A stretch of DNA of 64,000 nt from Pirellulales bacterium (GTDB lineage Bacteria; Planctomycetota; Planctomycetia; Pirellulales; PALSA-1355): contig JALHMI010000001.1 in NCBI GenBank assembly GCA_022844125.1, positions 414,208 through 478,207 on the forward strand, in the 5' to 3' direction. The notes beneath the pieces are model-generated. The model was not told where the DNA came from and searched no databases. It saw nothing but the letters and a program-made list of their open reading frames with translations. Both the position numbers and the translations under genes were made by a program. Positions 23,546-33,528 of this stretch are shown piece after piece. Each line of letters opens with the position of its first letter. Within the stretch, counting starts at the first letter, position 1.

Positions 23546-23823
23546 ACCGCGACGAACGATCAGTGACGAGCGACCCGACGACTTCTCGCCTTCGCCAGAT
23601 CGTGCGTGGCGCACTGATGGCGCTGCTCGTGGCCGGCACCTTGGTGGCTGGCTCTTCGGACGCTTACGCCCAGAAGAAAAAGAAGGCCGAGGAAGCGCCG
23701 AAGAAGTCGTACGTGTTCGCCTACACCATCACGATGATGATGGTCTCGCTGGGGCTGATGACCGTCTGCCGCCCCGGCAAGCGCAAAGAGCGCCCCGACG
23801 AGCTCAAAGATGACTTGTCCTAA
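23542..23823 (+). CDS. Small membrane protein, coupled to the HYExAFE gene
   Basis: 93 residues from the ATG at 23542, which overlaps the upstream stop by 4 bases. Hydrophobic segments: LRQIVRGALMALLVAGTLVAG (about 17-37, signal-anchor) and YVFAYTITMMMVSLGLMTV (about 55-73), separated by a Lys-rich loop (AYAQKKKKAEEAPKK). The tail CRPGKRKERPDELKDDLS is charged. No domain recognised. Coupling to the gene before it suggests a shared role, but nothing in the sequence states what. Confidence 0.65.
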   Translation: MNRDERSVTSDPTTSRLRQIVRGALMALLVAGTLVAGSSDAYAQKKKKAEEAPKKSYVFAYTITMMMVSLGLMTVCRPGKRKERPDELKDDLS

Positions 23824-23826
23824 TGC

Positions 23827-23941
23827 TGCCATGGGTGCTGCGCAGCAGCGACTGTCGCCCCTGGCTGTCGTTTTTCAACGGGCGAGCGGTAGTGTCGGAC
23901 ACTGCGAGCATGGGTAGGCCGCGACGCGGCCACCCATGGCA
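23827..23941. repeat. Paired inverted hairpins, 11-bp outer arms
   Basis: TGCCATGGGTG (23827-23837) and CACCCATGGCA (23931-23941) are perfect reverse complements. The right one is part of a long hairpin, CATGGGT/ACCCATG plus GGCCGCG/CGCGGCC around one base (23909-23938). It lies between two converging genes. Confidence 0.7.
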
Positions 23942-23967
23942 CCCTGGCAGTCCGGCCTTAGTTCGGC

Positions 23968-25170
23968 CTACGCCGCCCGCTGCTTCGCCGCCTGGCAGAA
24001 CTCGGCAATCGTGGCCACGACCACCCGCTGTTCTTTCGCTGTGAGCTCGGGGAAGATCGGCAGGGCGATCGTCTCGAGCGCCGCCCGCTCACTCTCGGGC
24101 AGGCTGCCGGTTTCATAGCCCAGCTCGCGGAAACAGGTTTGCTGGTGCAGCGGCACGGGATAGTAGATCTCGCTGCCGATCTTGCGCTCGGCCAGGTAGC
24201 TGCGCAGTGCGTCGCGACGGCCGCCCGGAATGCGGATCACGTACTGGTTCCAGACGTGCCGCGAACCCGCCTCGGCCGCAGGGAGCGTGATGCTCCCGGT
24301 AACGCCATATTCGGTGAACAGTTTCGCATACCGCTCGGCGTTGGCCTGCCGCAGCGAGGTCCAGGCGTCGAGATACCGCAGCTTAACGTTCAGCACCGCG
24401 GCCTGGATCGTATCGAGCCGGCTGTTGATGCCCACCACGTGGTGGTAGTAGCGGGGCTGCATGCCGTGCCCCCGCAGCAGCTTGAGCCGTTCGGAGACCT
24501 TCGGGTCCGTGGCGGTCATGAACCCGCCATCGCCAAAGCCGCCCAGGTTCTTGGTCGGATAGAAGCTGAAGCAGCCAATCGCGCTCATCGAGCCCGCGCG
24601 GCGGCCGTGCCATTCGGAGCCCACGGCCTGACAGGCGTCTTCGATCACCGGCAGGTTGTGCCGCCGGGCGATCGCACCGATCGCGTCCATGTCGGCGCAT
24701 TGTCCGAACAGGTGGACCGGCATGATCGCCTTGGTGCGCTTCGTGATCGCGCTCTCCATCAGCTGGGGGTCCATGTTGTAGGTGACGGGATCGATGTCGA
24801 CGAACACCGGCTTCGCGCCCAGTCGCCAGGCCGCGCTCGCGGTGGCAAAGAACGTGTAGCTCGGCATCAGCACCTCGTCGCCGGCTCCCACGTCGAGAGC
24901 CATTAGCGCGAGTAGCAGGGCATCGCTGCCCGAGGCGCAGGCCACGCCGTGGGGGGCTTGGCAGTAAGCCGCCAGGTCCGTTTCCAGCCGTTCGCATTCG
25001 GGACCGAACACGAATCGTCCGCTTTCGCAAACCGCCGTGACCGCGGCCAGGATCTCCGCCCGAATCGCGTCGTACTGCCGATTGACGTCCAATAGCGGTA
25101 CGCCCGTCTGCGGCAGCGGCAGCGCGGCGGGACTGGTGGCAGACGACGATTGCGACGGCGCAACGCTCAT
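23968..25170 (-). CDS. DegT/DnrJ/EryC1/StrS-family sugar aminotransferase
   Basis: 400 residues. PLP-dependent type I fold: VPLLDVNRQYDAIRAEI near the start, CASGSDALLLALMALDVG, VLMPSYTFFATASA, VIEDACQAVGSEWHGR and the catalytic Lys in FSFYPTKNLGGFGDGG, then LDTIQAAVLNVKL and YYPVPLHQQTCF. It aminates a nucleotide-linked keto-sugar, feeding polysaccharide, glycolipid or glycoprotein glycans. The specific sugar cannot be read. The ATG at 25170 is preferred; the longer upstream frame lacks homology. There are no nucleotide-sugar genes next to it, so it is an isolated member. Confidence 0.9.
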   Translation of the reverse strand: MSVAPSQSSSATSPAALPLPQTGVPLLDVNRQYDAIRAEILAAVTAVCESGRFVFGPECERLETDLAAYCQAPHGVACASGSDALLLALMALDVGAGDEVLMPSYTFFATASAAWRLGAKPVFVDIDPVTYNMDPQLMESAITKRTKAIMPVHLFGQCADMDAIGAIARRHNLPVIEDACQAVGSEWHGRRAGSMSAIGCFSFYPTKNLGGFGDGGFMTATDPKVSERLKLLRGHGMQPRYYHHVVGINSRLDTIQAAVLNVKLRYLDAWTSLRQANAERYAKLFTEYGVTGSITLPAAEAGSRHVWNQYVIRIPGGRRDALRSYLAERKIGSEIYYPVPLHQQTCFRELGYETGSLPESERAALETIALPIFPELTAKEQRVVVATIAEFCQAAKQRAA

Positions 25171-25475
25171 GGCAAAAACCCTTGGGGGTCGGATAATCGA
25201 GAGTTGAAATTTCGCTCTTGCGGACAGTCCAGGGGCGGCCTGCTTTTGCAAAAGGTTGCGAACGGTACCGAATTCCGCCTGCACAAGTCAAGATCGAGCG
25301 CCACTGCATCGCTTCCCGTCCCAAACCGCTAGCACCCTCCGGCCGTATAAAGACAGGGGCGGCACGGTCAACCCGCACCGGGGTAAACCGCGACGGTAAT
25401 TCAAGCTAGAATCAACGGCAGGCCGGCTTTAACCACATTCGAGCCCGCTACCGACCAACCAATTCGCTTCCGACC
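25171..25475. promoter_or_regulatory. Divergent spacer of 305 bases
   Basis: Between the aminotransferase gene (minus) and the small membrane protein (plus). It contains a perfect palindrome CTTTTGCAAAAG (25243-25254) and an extended -10, GCTAGAAT at 25405-25412, with only a weak -35, facing the plus-strand gene. I see no coding frame or stable hairpin beyond these. Confidence 0.35.
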
Positions 25476-25886
25476 ATGTCCGATCCAACGATTCCCGATG
25501 TCCGCAAGCGCACGCTGCACCTGGCCGCCGTGGGGGCTGCCGCCGGAGTGCTCCTGGCGCTGGCGTTTGGTCTCGGCAGGTTCACCCGTGGTCCTGCCGA
25601 GCCGCTCCCGGCCGATGAACGATTGGGGGACTGGCGCCATATCTCTTTGGCCCGGAAAGAAGCCACCGCGCGGCAACTGCTGAACCTCTGGAAAGAGGAC
25701 GGTACACTAGCGCCGCGCGTCGTCAGCCAGCTCAACGATCCCACGCGCGAGCAGCAGCTCGTCGATGAACTTGTCGCCGGAATCGACCTGGCCAACGATC
25801 ACAACACGCCCGCCTACATTCCACCCGGCGAATCGATTCGCGTCACCGGTCGCGACGTCGTCCGCACCAAGGGTTGGGACAAATAA
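25476..25886 (+). CDS. Small signal-anchor protein, unknown function
   Basis: 136 residues. One N-terminal hydrophobic segment at about 16-36 (LAAVGAAAGVLLALAFGLG), then a Pro/Arg-rich stretch and a soluble domain with LGDWRHISLARKEATARQLLNLW and DLANDHNTPAYIPPGESIRV. No known domain, catalytic motif or Cys. It precedes the liv operon by about 190 bases and that operon has its own promoter, so the two are probably independent. Confidence 0.6.
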   Translation: MSDPTIPDVRKRTLHLAAVGAAAGVLLALAFGLGRFTRGPAEPLPADERLGDWRHISLARKEATARQLLNLWKEDGTLAPRVVSQLNDPTREQQLVDELVAGIDLANDHNTPAYIPPGESIRVTGRDVVRTKGWDK

Positions 25887-25944
25887 ACGCGCCAAGCTGG
25901 GCGATCTACGCCTTGCTCAACAGGCATTCCTGCTCGCCAACTGA

Positions 25945-25973
25945 TTGACGGGCATTTTTTGCCGCGCTAGAAT
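25945..25973 (+). promoter_or_regulatory. Near-consensus promoter of the liv operon
   Basis: TTGACG (25945-25950), a 17-base spacer and TAGAAT (25968-25973), in the extended form GCTAGAAT. The leader to the livK ATG is about 100 bases. It is the strongest-looking promoter in the window. Confidence 0.7.
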
Positions 25974-26078
25974 CGGCGCGTCTGGCGGCGACTCGGGCAT
26001 GATCCTGGCAGTTTTGAACTTCGAACGCCGGCGCTGAAGGCCGCGCTTCTAACCACTCCGCAACCACGCGCTCTGTCG

Positions 26079-27293
26079 ATGATCCGCATCCTCCCCGCCA
26101 TCCTGCTCGTTGCGCTCCTGGCGATCACCACGCTGGTCGGCCTCAGCGGCTCTGGCGGCGGCAATCCCGACGTCATCAAGATCGTTTCCAGCCTGCCCCG
26201 CACCGGCAGTGCCAAGTCGCAAACCGACACGATCGTCAATGGCATCCTGATCGCGCTCGAAGAAGCCGATCATCGCGTGGGCGACTTCCGCATCGTCTAC
26301 GGCGACTGGGACGACGCCACGGCCGGCGCCGGCCAATGGACCGCCGAGGCCGAAACGGCCAACGCCAACCGCGCCGTGCAAGATCCCGACGTGATGGCCT
26401 ACCTGGGCACTTACAACTCCGGCGCGTCGAAAATCTCGATGCCAATTCTCAATCGCGCCCATTTGCTGATGGTCAGCCCGGCCGCCACCTGGCCGGGTCT
26501 CACCAAGCCCGACATGGGCGACCCGGGCGAGCCGGAAATCTATCGCCCCACGGGCGAGATCAACTTCCTCCGCCTCGTGCCGACCGACGACCTGCAAGGC
26601 CCCCGCGGCGCGGCCTGGGCCAAGGAGATGGGCGTCAAGCGGGTCTACGTTCTCGACGACAACGAGGTGTACGGCAAGGGCATCGCGAACCTGTTCATTG
26701 ACGCCTGCCAGGACCTGGGGATTGAAGTCCTGGGCCACGAGAGCATCGACGTCAAGGCGCAGGAATTCAAGCCGCTGATGGCGATGATCAAAAGCCTTGA
26801 TCCGGACATGATTTATTTCGGCGGCACCACCCAGACCAAGGGAGGTCAGATCGCCAAAGACATGGTCGCCGCAGGTCTCGACGCCAGGCTGATGGTCCCC
26901 GATGCCTGCTTCGAAAACGCCTTTATCGACTCGGCCGGCGCAGAAAACGTCAACGACCGCGTGTTCGTCACCTTTGGCGGCCTGCCGCCCGAGGAACTCA
27001 CAGGCCCCGGCAAGCGGTTCGTCGAGAATTACCGTCGGCGATTTGGCCGCGATCCGGAAGGTTACGCGATCTATGGCTACGAAGCGGCCAAGGCGGCCCT
27101 GGAAGCGATTCGCCTGGCGGGTATAAAAGACCGCGACGCGATTCGCAAGGCGGCGATCGGCATCAAGAACTTCGATCAGGGAGCCGTCGGCACCTGGTCC
27201 TTTGACAAGAACGGCGACAGCACGCTGGGCACCATCAGCGGCATCCGCGTTCACAACGGAAAGTTTGAATTTGTCAAAGTGCTCAGTGAATAG
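26079..27293 (+). CDS. livK: Branched-chain amino-acid ABC transporter, substrate-binding protein
   Basis: 404 residues. N-terminal hydrophobic signal/anchor (LPAILLVALLAITTLVGLSG), no lipobox Cys. Two-lobe periplasmic binding fold: VIKIVSSLPRTGSAKSQTDT at the start, MAYLGTYNSGASKISMPIL, a central ATWPGLTKPDMG, then GVKRVYVLDDNEVYGKGIANL and YAIYGYEAAKAALEAI, all standard for LivJ/LivK-type proteins. It captures branched-chain amino acids or related compounds outside the membrane. First gene of livKHMGF. Confidence 0.86.
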   Translation: MIRILPAILLVALLAITTLVGLSGSGGGNPDVIKIVSSLPRTGSAKSQTDTIVNGILIALEEADHRVGDFRIVYGDWDDATAGAGQWTAEAETANANRAVQDPDVMAYLGTYNSGASKISMPILNRAHLLMVSPAATWPGLTKPDMGDPGEPEIYRPTGEINFLRLVPTDDLQGPRGAAWAKEMGVKRVYVLDDNEVYGKGIANLFIDACQDLGIEVLGHESIDVKAQEFKPLMAMIKSLDPDMIYFGGTTQTKGGQIAKDMVAAGLDARLMVPDACFENAFIDSAGAENVNDRVFVTFGGLPPEELTGPGKRFVENYRRRFGRDPEGYAIYGYEAAKAALEAIRLAGIKDRDAIRKAAIGIKNFDQGAVGTWSFDKNGDSTLGTISGIRVHNGKFEFVKVLSE

Positions 27294-27374
27294 CCGATCG
27301 CATGCGGTCGCGTCCGTTGCGATTCCCTGCCACCTCCATTGCCTGCATCCCGCAGGTCAGGGGAGGAGCCCGCG

Positions 27375-28334
27375 TTGACTCCCGCGCTGCTGCTCGCTCA
27401 AACGGCCGACATCGACGCCTGGCAGGCGTTCTGGCAGTACGCGCTCATCGGCCTCACCAACGGGGCGCTGATCGCGCTCGTCGCGCTCGGCTACACGATG
27501 GTCTACGGGATCATCGAGCTGATCAACTTCGCCCACGGCGACGTCTTCATGCTCGGCGCATTCCTGGCCCTGACGCTGATTGGCGCCATGGGCCTCGAAC
27601 AGGCCGGCGCCGTGCAACTCTGGCTAGGGATCGGCCTGTTGTTCGTCGTGGTCCCGCTGTTCTGCGCCGTGCTCAATGTCACGATCGATCGCGCCGTCTA
27701 CAAACCGCTTCGCAATGCCCCCAAGCTTGCTCCGCTGGTCTCGGCCATTGGTGTCTCGTTCGTCCTGATGAACGTCGGCCTGCTCTGGCACGGCGCCGCC
27801 GACAAGCACTTTCCCGATCTGGTTTCACGCCAGAACCTGCTCGGTGAAAACGCGGCCATCGAGTTTAGCTACAAAGATCTGCTCGTGATCGGCATGACTG
27901 TGCCCATCATGATCGCGCTGACCGGGTTCGTGAAAGGCACGCGGCTCGGCAAGGCCATGCGGGCCACGGCCCAGGATCCTGTCGCCGCCACGCTGATGGG
28001 CATCAACGCCGACCGGGTGATCGCCGTCACCTTTGCCATCGGCGGCGCTCTGGCCGGCGCGGCCTCAGTGATCTACGGCCTGTACATCAACACGGTCGGC
28101 TACCAGATGGGCTTCACCAACGGCCTCTATGCCTTCACCGCGGCCGTCCTTGGCGGCATCGGTAACATTCCCGGCGCCGTGCTCGGCGGGCTCGTGATCG
28201 GCCTCGCCCGCTCGTTCGGTTCTGCCTATGTCGGCGAGCGCTGGACCAGCGCGCTCGTGTTCGTGATCCTGATCGCGATCCTCATCTTCCGCCCCAACGG
28301 CCTCTTGGGCGCTCGCACCCGGGAGAAAGTCTGA
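27375..28334 (+). CDS. livH: Branched-chain amino-acid ABC transporter permease LivH
   Basis: 319 residues from TTG at 27375, which has GGGGAGGAG 7 bases upstream; the TTG at 27339 lacks such a signal. About eight transmembrane helices with LTNGALIALVALGYTMVYGIIELINFAHGD and ALVIGMTVPIM-like segments, and the cytoplasmic loop GKAMRATAQDPVAATLMGINADRVIAVTF, which docks to the ATPases. It forms the channel with LivM. The 81-base spacer after livK contains no hairpin with U-tract, so read-through is expected. Confidence 0.9.
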   Translation: MTPALLLAQTADIDAWQAFWQYALIGLTNGALIALVALGYTMVYGIIELINFAHGDVFMLGAFLALTLIGAMGLEQAGAVQLWLGIGLLFVVVPLFCAVLNVTIDRAVYKPLRNAPKLAPLVSAIGVSFVLMNVGLLWHGAADKHFPDLVSRQNLLGENAAIEFSYKDLLVIGMTVPIMIALTGFVKGTRLGKAMRATAQDPVAATLMGINADRVIAVTFAIGGALAGAASVIYGLYINTVGYQMGFTNGLYAFTAAVLGGIGNIPGAVLGGLVIGLARSFGSAYVGERWTSALVFVILIAILIFRPNGLLGARTREKV

Positions 28335-28336
28335 CG

Positions 28337-29479
28337 ATGAATAAACGTCAACCGGCTCCCCGTTCGCTCACGGCCCAGCTCGATCGGCTGCCGCAGTGGC
28401 CGCTGTACCTGGGCATCCTGCTCCTCTATCCGCTCTTGGTCTATCCCGAAAAAGTCCTCTTCCAGTGGACCGAGATCTCGGTCGGGATGCAGCTCACCTA
28501 CATTTTCATCTACGCGATCCTCGCCCTGGGGCTGAACGTCGTCGTCGGCTACACCGGCATCCTGCACCTGGGCATCGCGGCGTTCTTCGGCATCGGGGCC
28601 TACATCACCGGCATTCTCACCGTGCCGGCTTATCCGTTCGGCATCGGCTTCGTTGGCTCACTCATCTGCGCGAGTCTGGGCGCGGCGCTCGCGGGCCTGT
28701 TGCTCGGCGCGCCAACGCTGCGCCTCCGCGGAGATTACGTGGCCATCGTCACACTCGGTTTCGGCGAGGTCACGCGCTTCTCACTGCGCAATCTGGAAGA
28801 GATCACCGCCGGCATGCGGGGCCTGAATCCGATCCCACCACCGACGCTCCCGGCGTTTCTCGCCACGCCGCTCTCCTGGCTCGGCATCCAGAACGATTGG
28901 GCGCTCGACTATCGGTTGTTCTATTACCTGGCGTTAGGGCTCCTGCTGGTCGTCATCCTGTTGCTGCGGAATCTCGAGCGCTCGCGACTCGGCCGAGCCT
29001 GGGTCGCCATTCGCGAAGACGAACTGGCCGCCACCTGCATGGGCATCAACGCCGCCCGCGTCAAGCTCTCGGCCTTCGCGCTCGGCTGCGGGCTGGCCGG
29101 CATGGCGGGCTGCCTCTATGCCACCGCGCTCACCAGCACCGCGGGGCCCGATGCGTTCGACTTCAGTCGCTCGGTAATCATGCTTTGCTGCGTGATCCTC
29201 GGGGGACTCGGCAGCCTGCGCGGCACGCTCCTGGGCGTGCTGCTGCTGATCGGTTTTGACAATGTCGCCGCCCCGGCTCTCGACGGCTTCCTCCAACGTG
29301 CGAACATCAATCCCGACGACAACCCCTGGCTCACGTTCAGCAACTGGAAGCTGATGTGCTTTGGGCTGGCGCTGATCCTGATGATGCGGTTCCGGCCAGA
29401 AGGGCTGCTCCCCTCGCGCCAGGTCGAGGCCGAGCTGCACAGCGAAGCTCAGTTACACCGTGAGGGAGCCTCGATATGA
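28337..29479 (+). CDS. livM: Branched-chain amino-acid ABC transporter permease LivM
   Basis: 380 residues, starts 2 bases after the livH stop. Around ten hydrophobic helices; YAILALGLNVVVGYTGILHLG and the coupling loop GRAWVAIREDELAATCMGINAARVKLSAF are typical LivM. The N-terminal cytoplasmic segment is basic. Its last codons overlap the start of livG by 4 bases (ATGA-type overlap), indicating tight translational coupling. Confidence 0.92.
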   Translation: MNKRQPAPRSLTAQLDRLPQWPLYLGILLLYPLLVYPEKVLFQWTEISVGMQLTYIFIYAILALGLNVVVGYTGILHLGIAAFFGIGAYITGILTVPAYPFGIGFVGSLICASLGAALAGLLLGAPTLRLRGDYVAIVTLGFGEVTRFSLRNLEEITAGMRGLNPIPPPTLPAFLATPLSWLGIQNDWALDYRLFYYLALGLLLVVILLLRNLERSRLGRAWVAIREDELAATCMGINAARVKLSAFALGCGLAGMAGCLYATALTSTAGPDAFDFSRSVIMLCCVILGGLGSLRGTLLGVLLLIGFDNVAAPALDGFLQRANINPDDNPWLTFSNWKLMCFGLALILMMRFRPEGLLPSRQVEAELHSEAQLHREGASI

Positions 29480-30809
29480 GCCGGCTCGATGTCGAAAAAC
29501 TCACGGTTCGCTTTGGCGGGCTCACGGCCGTCGAGAATGTCGACGCTTCGGTGGCGTCGCGCGAAATCTATTCGATCATCGGCCCCAATGGCGCCGGCAA
29601 GACCACGGTCTTCAACGCCATCACCGGCATCTACGAACCCACCACCGGCAAGATCGAGTTCGGCGGACGCGACCTCGCCCGCCCGTTCACTTGGAAAGTC
29701 GGGCTCGCGGCCGCGCTTGTCGGCCTGGCCACCGGCATTGCCGCCGCGCTCTTCGCCGTGAACGTCGATGCCCTGTGGCGGGCCACGATCCGCCGCAACT
29801 ACGCCGGACCCGGTGCGACGTTCTCGCCGAGCGCCGCCTGGGCCGACGTCGGCAACTACTGGCGCGGGCAATTGGCCCTCGAACCGATTCGCGGTGGCCG
29901 CTGGGCCATTCGCACCGCCGACGCCCGGCGGACGCTCGCCTTTGCGCCCAATCGCGCGGAAGCCGAAAAACTGCGTGAGCGCTATCAAGAATTGATTGCT
30001 GTCGCCCACTATGAACGAAAGCCCAATCATCTACGTTCAACGACCTATATCGACGGCCTCGTGCTGAAAAGTCGTGCCGGCAAGGTGCTCGACCGGTTCG
30101 ACACCGAAGAAGACCTCCAGCTCGCCCTCGCTCGCTATGAAGGCATCTACCGCGAATCGGCCGCGCGCCGCCGCAATGCCTGGCTGGCGCTCATCGCGGG
30201 CATCATCGCCGGCGCTGCCGGCACGCTCACCGTCTGGAGCCGCGCGCGCCGCACACCCGAAGTGATCGCCCGCGCCGGCATCGCCCGCACGTTCCAGAAC
30301 ATCCGCCTGTTTCGCAACATGACGGTGCTCGACAACGTGCTGGTGGCCATGGATCGCCAGCTCAAGGGAGGCGTCGTTCGCATGGCCCTGCAAACGCCGG
30401 GCATCCGTCGCCAGGAGCGCGACGCCTGCTCCTCCGCCACCAAACTGCTCGACTTCGTCGGTCTCGCCGATCGCCGGCACGTCCTCGCCAAAAACTTGCC
30501 TTATGGCGACCAGCGCCGGCTCGAAATCGCCCGCGCGCTGGCCACCCAGCCGCAGCTCGTCCTGCTCGACGAGCCGGCCGCCGGCATGAATCCCGCCGAG
30601 TCGCTCGAACTCAACACGCTCATCGAAGCGATCCGCGGCCGCGGCCATACCGTGATGCTCATCGAACATCACATGAGCGTCGTGATGGGCATCTCGGACC
30701 GGATCGCCGTGCTCGAGTATGGCCGCAAGATCGCCGAAGGCACCCCCGAGGCCATCCGCGCGAATCTCAAGGTGATCGCCGCCTACCTGGGCAGTGAGGA
30801 GGTGACCTG

Positions 30810-30810
<1 letters not shown>
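29476..30810 (+). CDS. livG: LivG-type ATPase with a large membrane-spanning insertion
   Basis: 444 residues instead of about 255. Walker A GPNGAGKT (36-43) is followed at about 71 by an insertion of about 190 residues. The insertion has a hydrophobic helix (about 74-95, WKVGLAAALVGLATGIAAAL), a soluble part of about 140 residues with RGGRWAIRTADARRTLAF and TEEDLQLALARYEG, and a second helix (about 235-254, AWLALIAGIIAGAAGTLTVW). The NBD then resumes at TPEVIARAGIARTFQNIRLF with Q-loop Gln274, signature YGDQRRLEIARAL, Walker B LVLLDEP (361-367) and switch His in IEHHM. All ATPase motifs are intact, so this appears to be a functional LivG with an inserted, probably non-cytoplasmic domain. Confidence 0.88.
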
Positions 30811-31523
<713 letters not shown>

Positions 31524-31603
31524 CATCTGGACGCGTGGAGCCCAATCGGGCAACTTGATAGTCGACCAACTTCATCGGTCTCTCTTGCAGGAAGGCCAAT
31601 GCC

Positions 31604-32536
31604 ATGCCGCAGGACACCGCGCCGGGCGCCCTACGCGTGCTGCTGACCGGGGCGACCGGCTACGTCGGTGGCCGTTTACTGCCGCTCTTGCACGCTCGCG
31701 GGGTTCCAGTCCGCTGCCTTGCGCGTAATTCCGGCAAGCTCGAGTCGGTGGCCAAGCCATCGACCGAGATCGTGGCGGGCGACGTCCTCGATCCGGGTTC
31801 TCTCGAACGTGCCTTAGAGGGCATCCATACGGCCTACTACCTCGTGCACCTGATGTCCGGCTCGCTGGACTTCGAACGCGAGGACCGCGAGGCTGCTCAG
31901 TACTTTGCGGGCGCGGCGCGCAAGGCAGGCGTCAAGCGCATTATCTATCTCGGCGGACTGGGCGACGACACCGATCCAAGGCTCTCGCCACACCTCCGCA
32001 GTCGCCACGAGGTGGGCCAATTGCTGCGCGAATCCGGCGCCGCAGTGATTGAGTTTCGCGCCTCGATGGTCATCGGCCCCGGCAGCTTGTCCTACGATCT
32101 GATGAAGTCGCTGACCGAGCGGCTCCCCGTGATGCTCTGCCCCAAGTGGCTCACGACGCCCACGCAGCCGATCGCAATCGACGACGTACTGAGCTACCTG
32201 CTGGCGGCGTTGGACCTTCCCTGCACAGACAGCCGGATCTATGAGATCGGCGGACCCGACGTGATGAGCTATGGCGACCTGATTCGCGAGTATGCCCGGC
32301 AGCGCGGCCTGCGGCGCTGGCTGATCTCGGTACCGGTGCTCACTCCGTATCTTTCGAGTCTCTGGCTCGCGCTCGTAACTCCGGCCAGCTTCGAAGTCGG
32401 CCGGCACCTGATCGAAGGGCTCAAGAACCCGACGCTGGTTCGCGACCGCCGCGCCGCGCGGGACTTTACCATTCGGCCTCTTGGCGTTCGCGAAGCAATT
32501 GCCCGGGCGATCCCGGCAGGCAGTTCGGCGGCGTAG
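31604..32536 (+). CDS. Atypical SDR / NAD(P)-binding protein (NmrA / NDUFA9-like)
   Basis: 310 residues. Rossmann start VLLTGATGYVGGRLLPLL (GxTGxxG nucleotide motif), Arg in CLARNS, DVLDPGSLERAL, and GLGDDTDPRLSPHL. The classic YxxxK catalytic pair is not evident, which is typical of the atypical NmrA/DUF2867-related SDRs. Members act as NAD(P) sensors, assembly factors or reductases. The C-terminal domain (about 230-300) includes RQRGLRRWLISVPVLTPYLS. AGGAAGG precedes the ATG. Function in this organism is not readable from context. Confidence 0.78.
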   Translation: MPQDTAPGALRVLLTGATGYVGGRLLPLLHARGVPVRCLARNSGKLESVAKPSTEIVAGDVLDPGSLERALEGIHTAYYLVHLMSGSLDFEREDREAAQYFAGAARKAGVKRIIYLGGLGDDTDPRLSPHLRSRHEVGQLLRESGAAVIEFRASMVIGPGSLSYDLMKSLTERLPVMLCPKWLTTPTQPIAIDDVLSYLLAALDLPCTDSRIYEIGGPDVMSYGDLIREYARQRGLRRWLISVPVLTPYLSSLWLALVTPASFEVGRHLIEGLKNPTLVRDRRAARDFTIRPLGVREAIARAIPAGSSAA

Positions 32537-32759
32537 TAGCACTGCCCAGTAGTGGCCAACAGCGGTCATCTGACACATTTTGTCATAGGACAATCGTTTA
32601 CAGCGCGCCGCCCGTGGCAATGGCGCTATCCGCCACATGTGAGCCCGATTGCTCATTTTTCTCGATCGTTTGTCAGTTTGCTCCCCTGGGCGACATATAG
32701 GCTGCAGAGAGGGGTTTTTCGATCGATCGGTGTTTGGCGCTTACCACAAGGGTTTCACT

Positions 32760-33461
32760 ATGAAACGGAAGACTCTAGGGCCAATCATCTGCTTGATGTG
32801 CCTGGCCTGCTTTGCTCCAGCGGCGAATGCGGCGCTTACGATTGTTAAGACCGTAGGCGGTGGGCCTCCTAGCGGCCTCAACTATCTGACGTTTGATGCG
32901 TTCACGCTGGGTGGCACCACCCAGGTTGAGAACAACGTAACGGTGTCGTTCCAGCCTGCGGCACAGGTTGTCAATGGTTCGCAAAGCGGTGCGTATGCCG
33001 CTCCGTATCTCTCGGGTGCAAATGGCGATGAATTCGGCCTACCAAATTATGTAGGGGATGATCCATCCAACTACCTAACGACTGGCACTGTCGGTAGTAG
33101 CGTAACCTTAGATTTTTCCGGTAACCAACAGTACCTTGGGTTGCTGTGGGGCTCGGTGGACCTTTACAACACACTTCAGTTCTTCAGCGGGAATACATTG
33201 GTTGGCACAATTGCGGGCGGAGCGATTAACGCAACGGCCACCGGCGACCAGGGCTTGAACGGCACATTCTACGTGAACATCAACTCGGACCTTCCGTTCG
33301 ACAGCGTCGTAGCGACAAGTACCAACTTCGCCTTCGAGTTCGACAACGTGGCCTACTCGGCGAATCAGGTTCCCGAACCGGCCAGCCTGATCGTCTGGTC
33401 GGTACTCGGCCTCTCGGTCGCCGGAGCCGGTTGGTGGCGTCGTCGCAAAGCGGCTGCCTGA
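32760..33461 (+). CDS. PEP-CTERM sorting-domain protein
   Basis: 233 residues. Signal peptide about 1-24 (KRKTLGPIICLMCLACFAPAANA). Body rich in Gly, Asn, Thr, Val with beta character (TFDAFTLGGTTQVENNVTVS). C-terminal sorting signal VPEPASLIVWSVLGLSVAGAGWWRRRKAAA: VPEP, helix, basic tail. The base composition is lower in GC than neighbours. Start: ATG at 32760 opens the signal peptide; upstream in-frame codons would add unrelated residues. A TTGTC/GACAA inverted repeat about 180 bases upstream is a possible regulatory site. Surface role inferred from the sorting signal. Confidence 0.85.
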   Translation: MKRKTLGPIICLMCLACFAPAANAALTIVKTVGGGPPSGLNYLTFDAFTLGGTTQVENNVTVSFQPAAQVVNGSQSGAYAAPYLSGANGDEFGLPNYVGDDPSNYLTTGTVGSSVTLDFSGNQQYLGLLWGSVDLYNTLQFFSGNTLVGTIAGGAINATATGDQGLNGTFYVNINSDLPFDSVVATSTNFAFEFDNVAYSANQVPEPASLIVWSVLGLSVAGAGWWRRRKAAA

Positions 33462-33528
33462 AGTGCAGACGCCTGACCTCAGCGCTCACCATTAGCGAAC
33501 GTAATCAGAAGTCTCAACACCGCGATGC

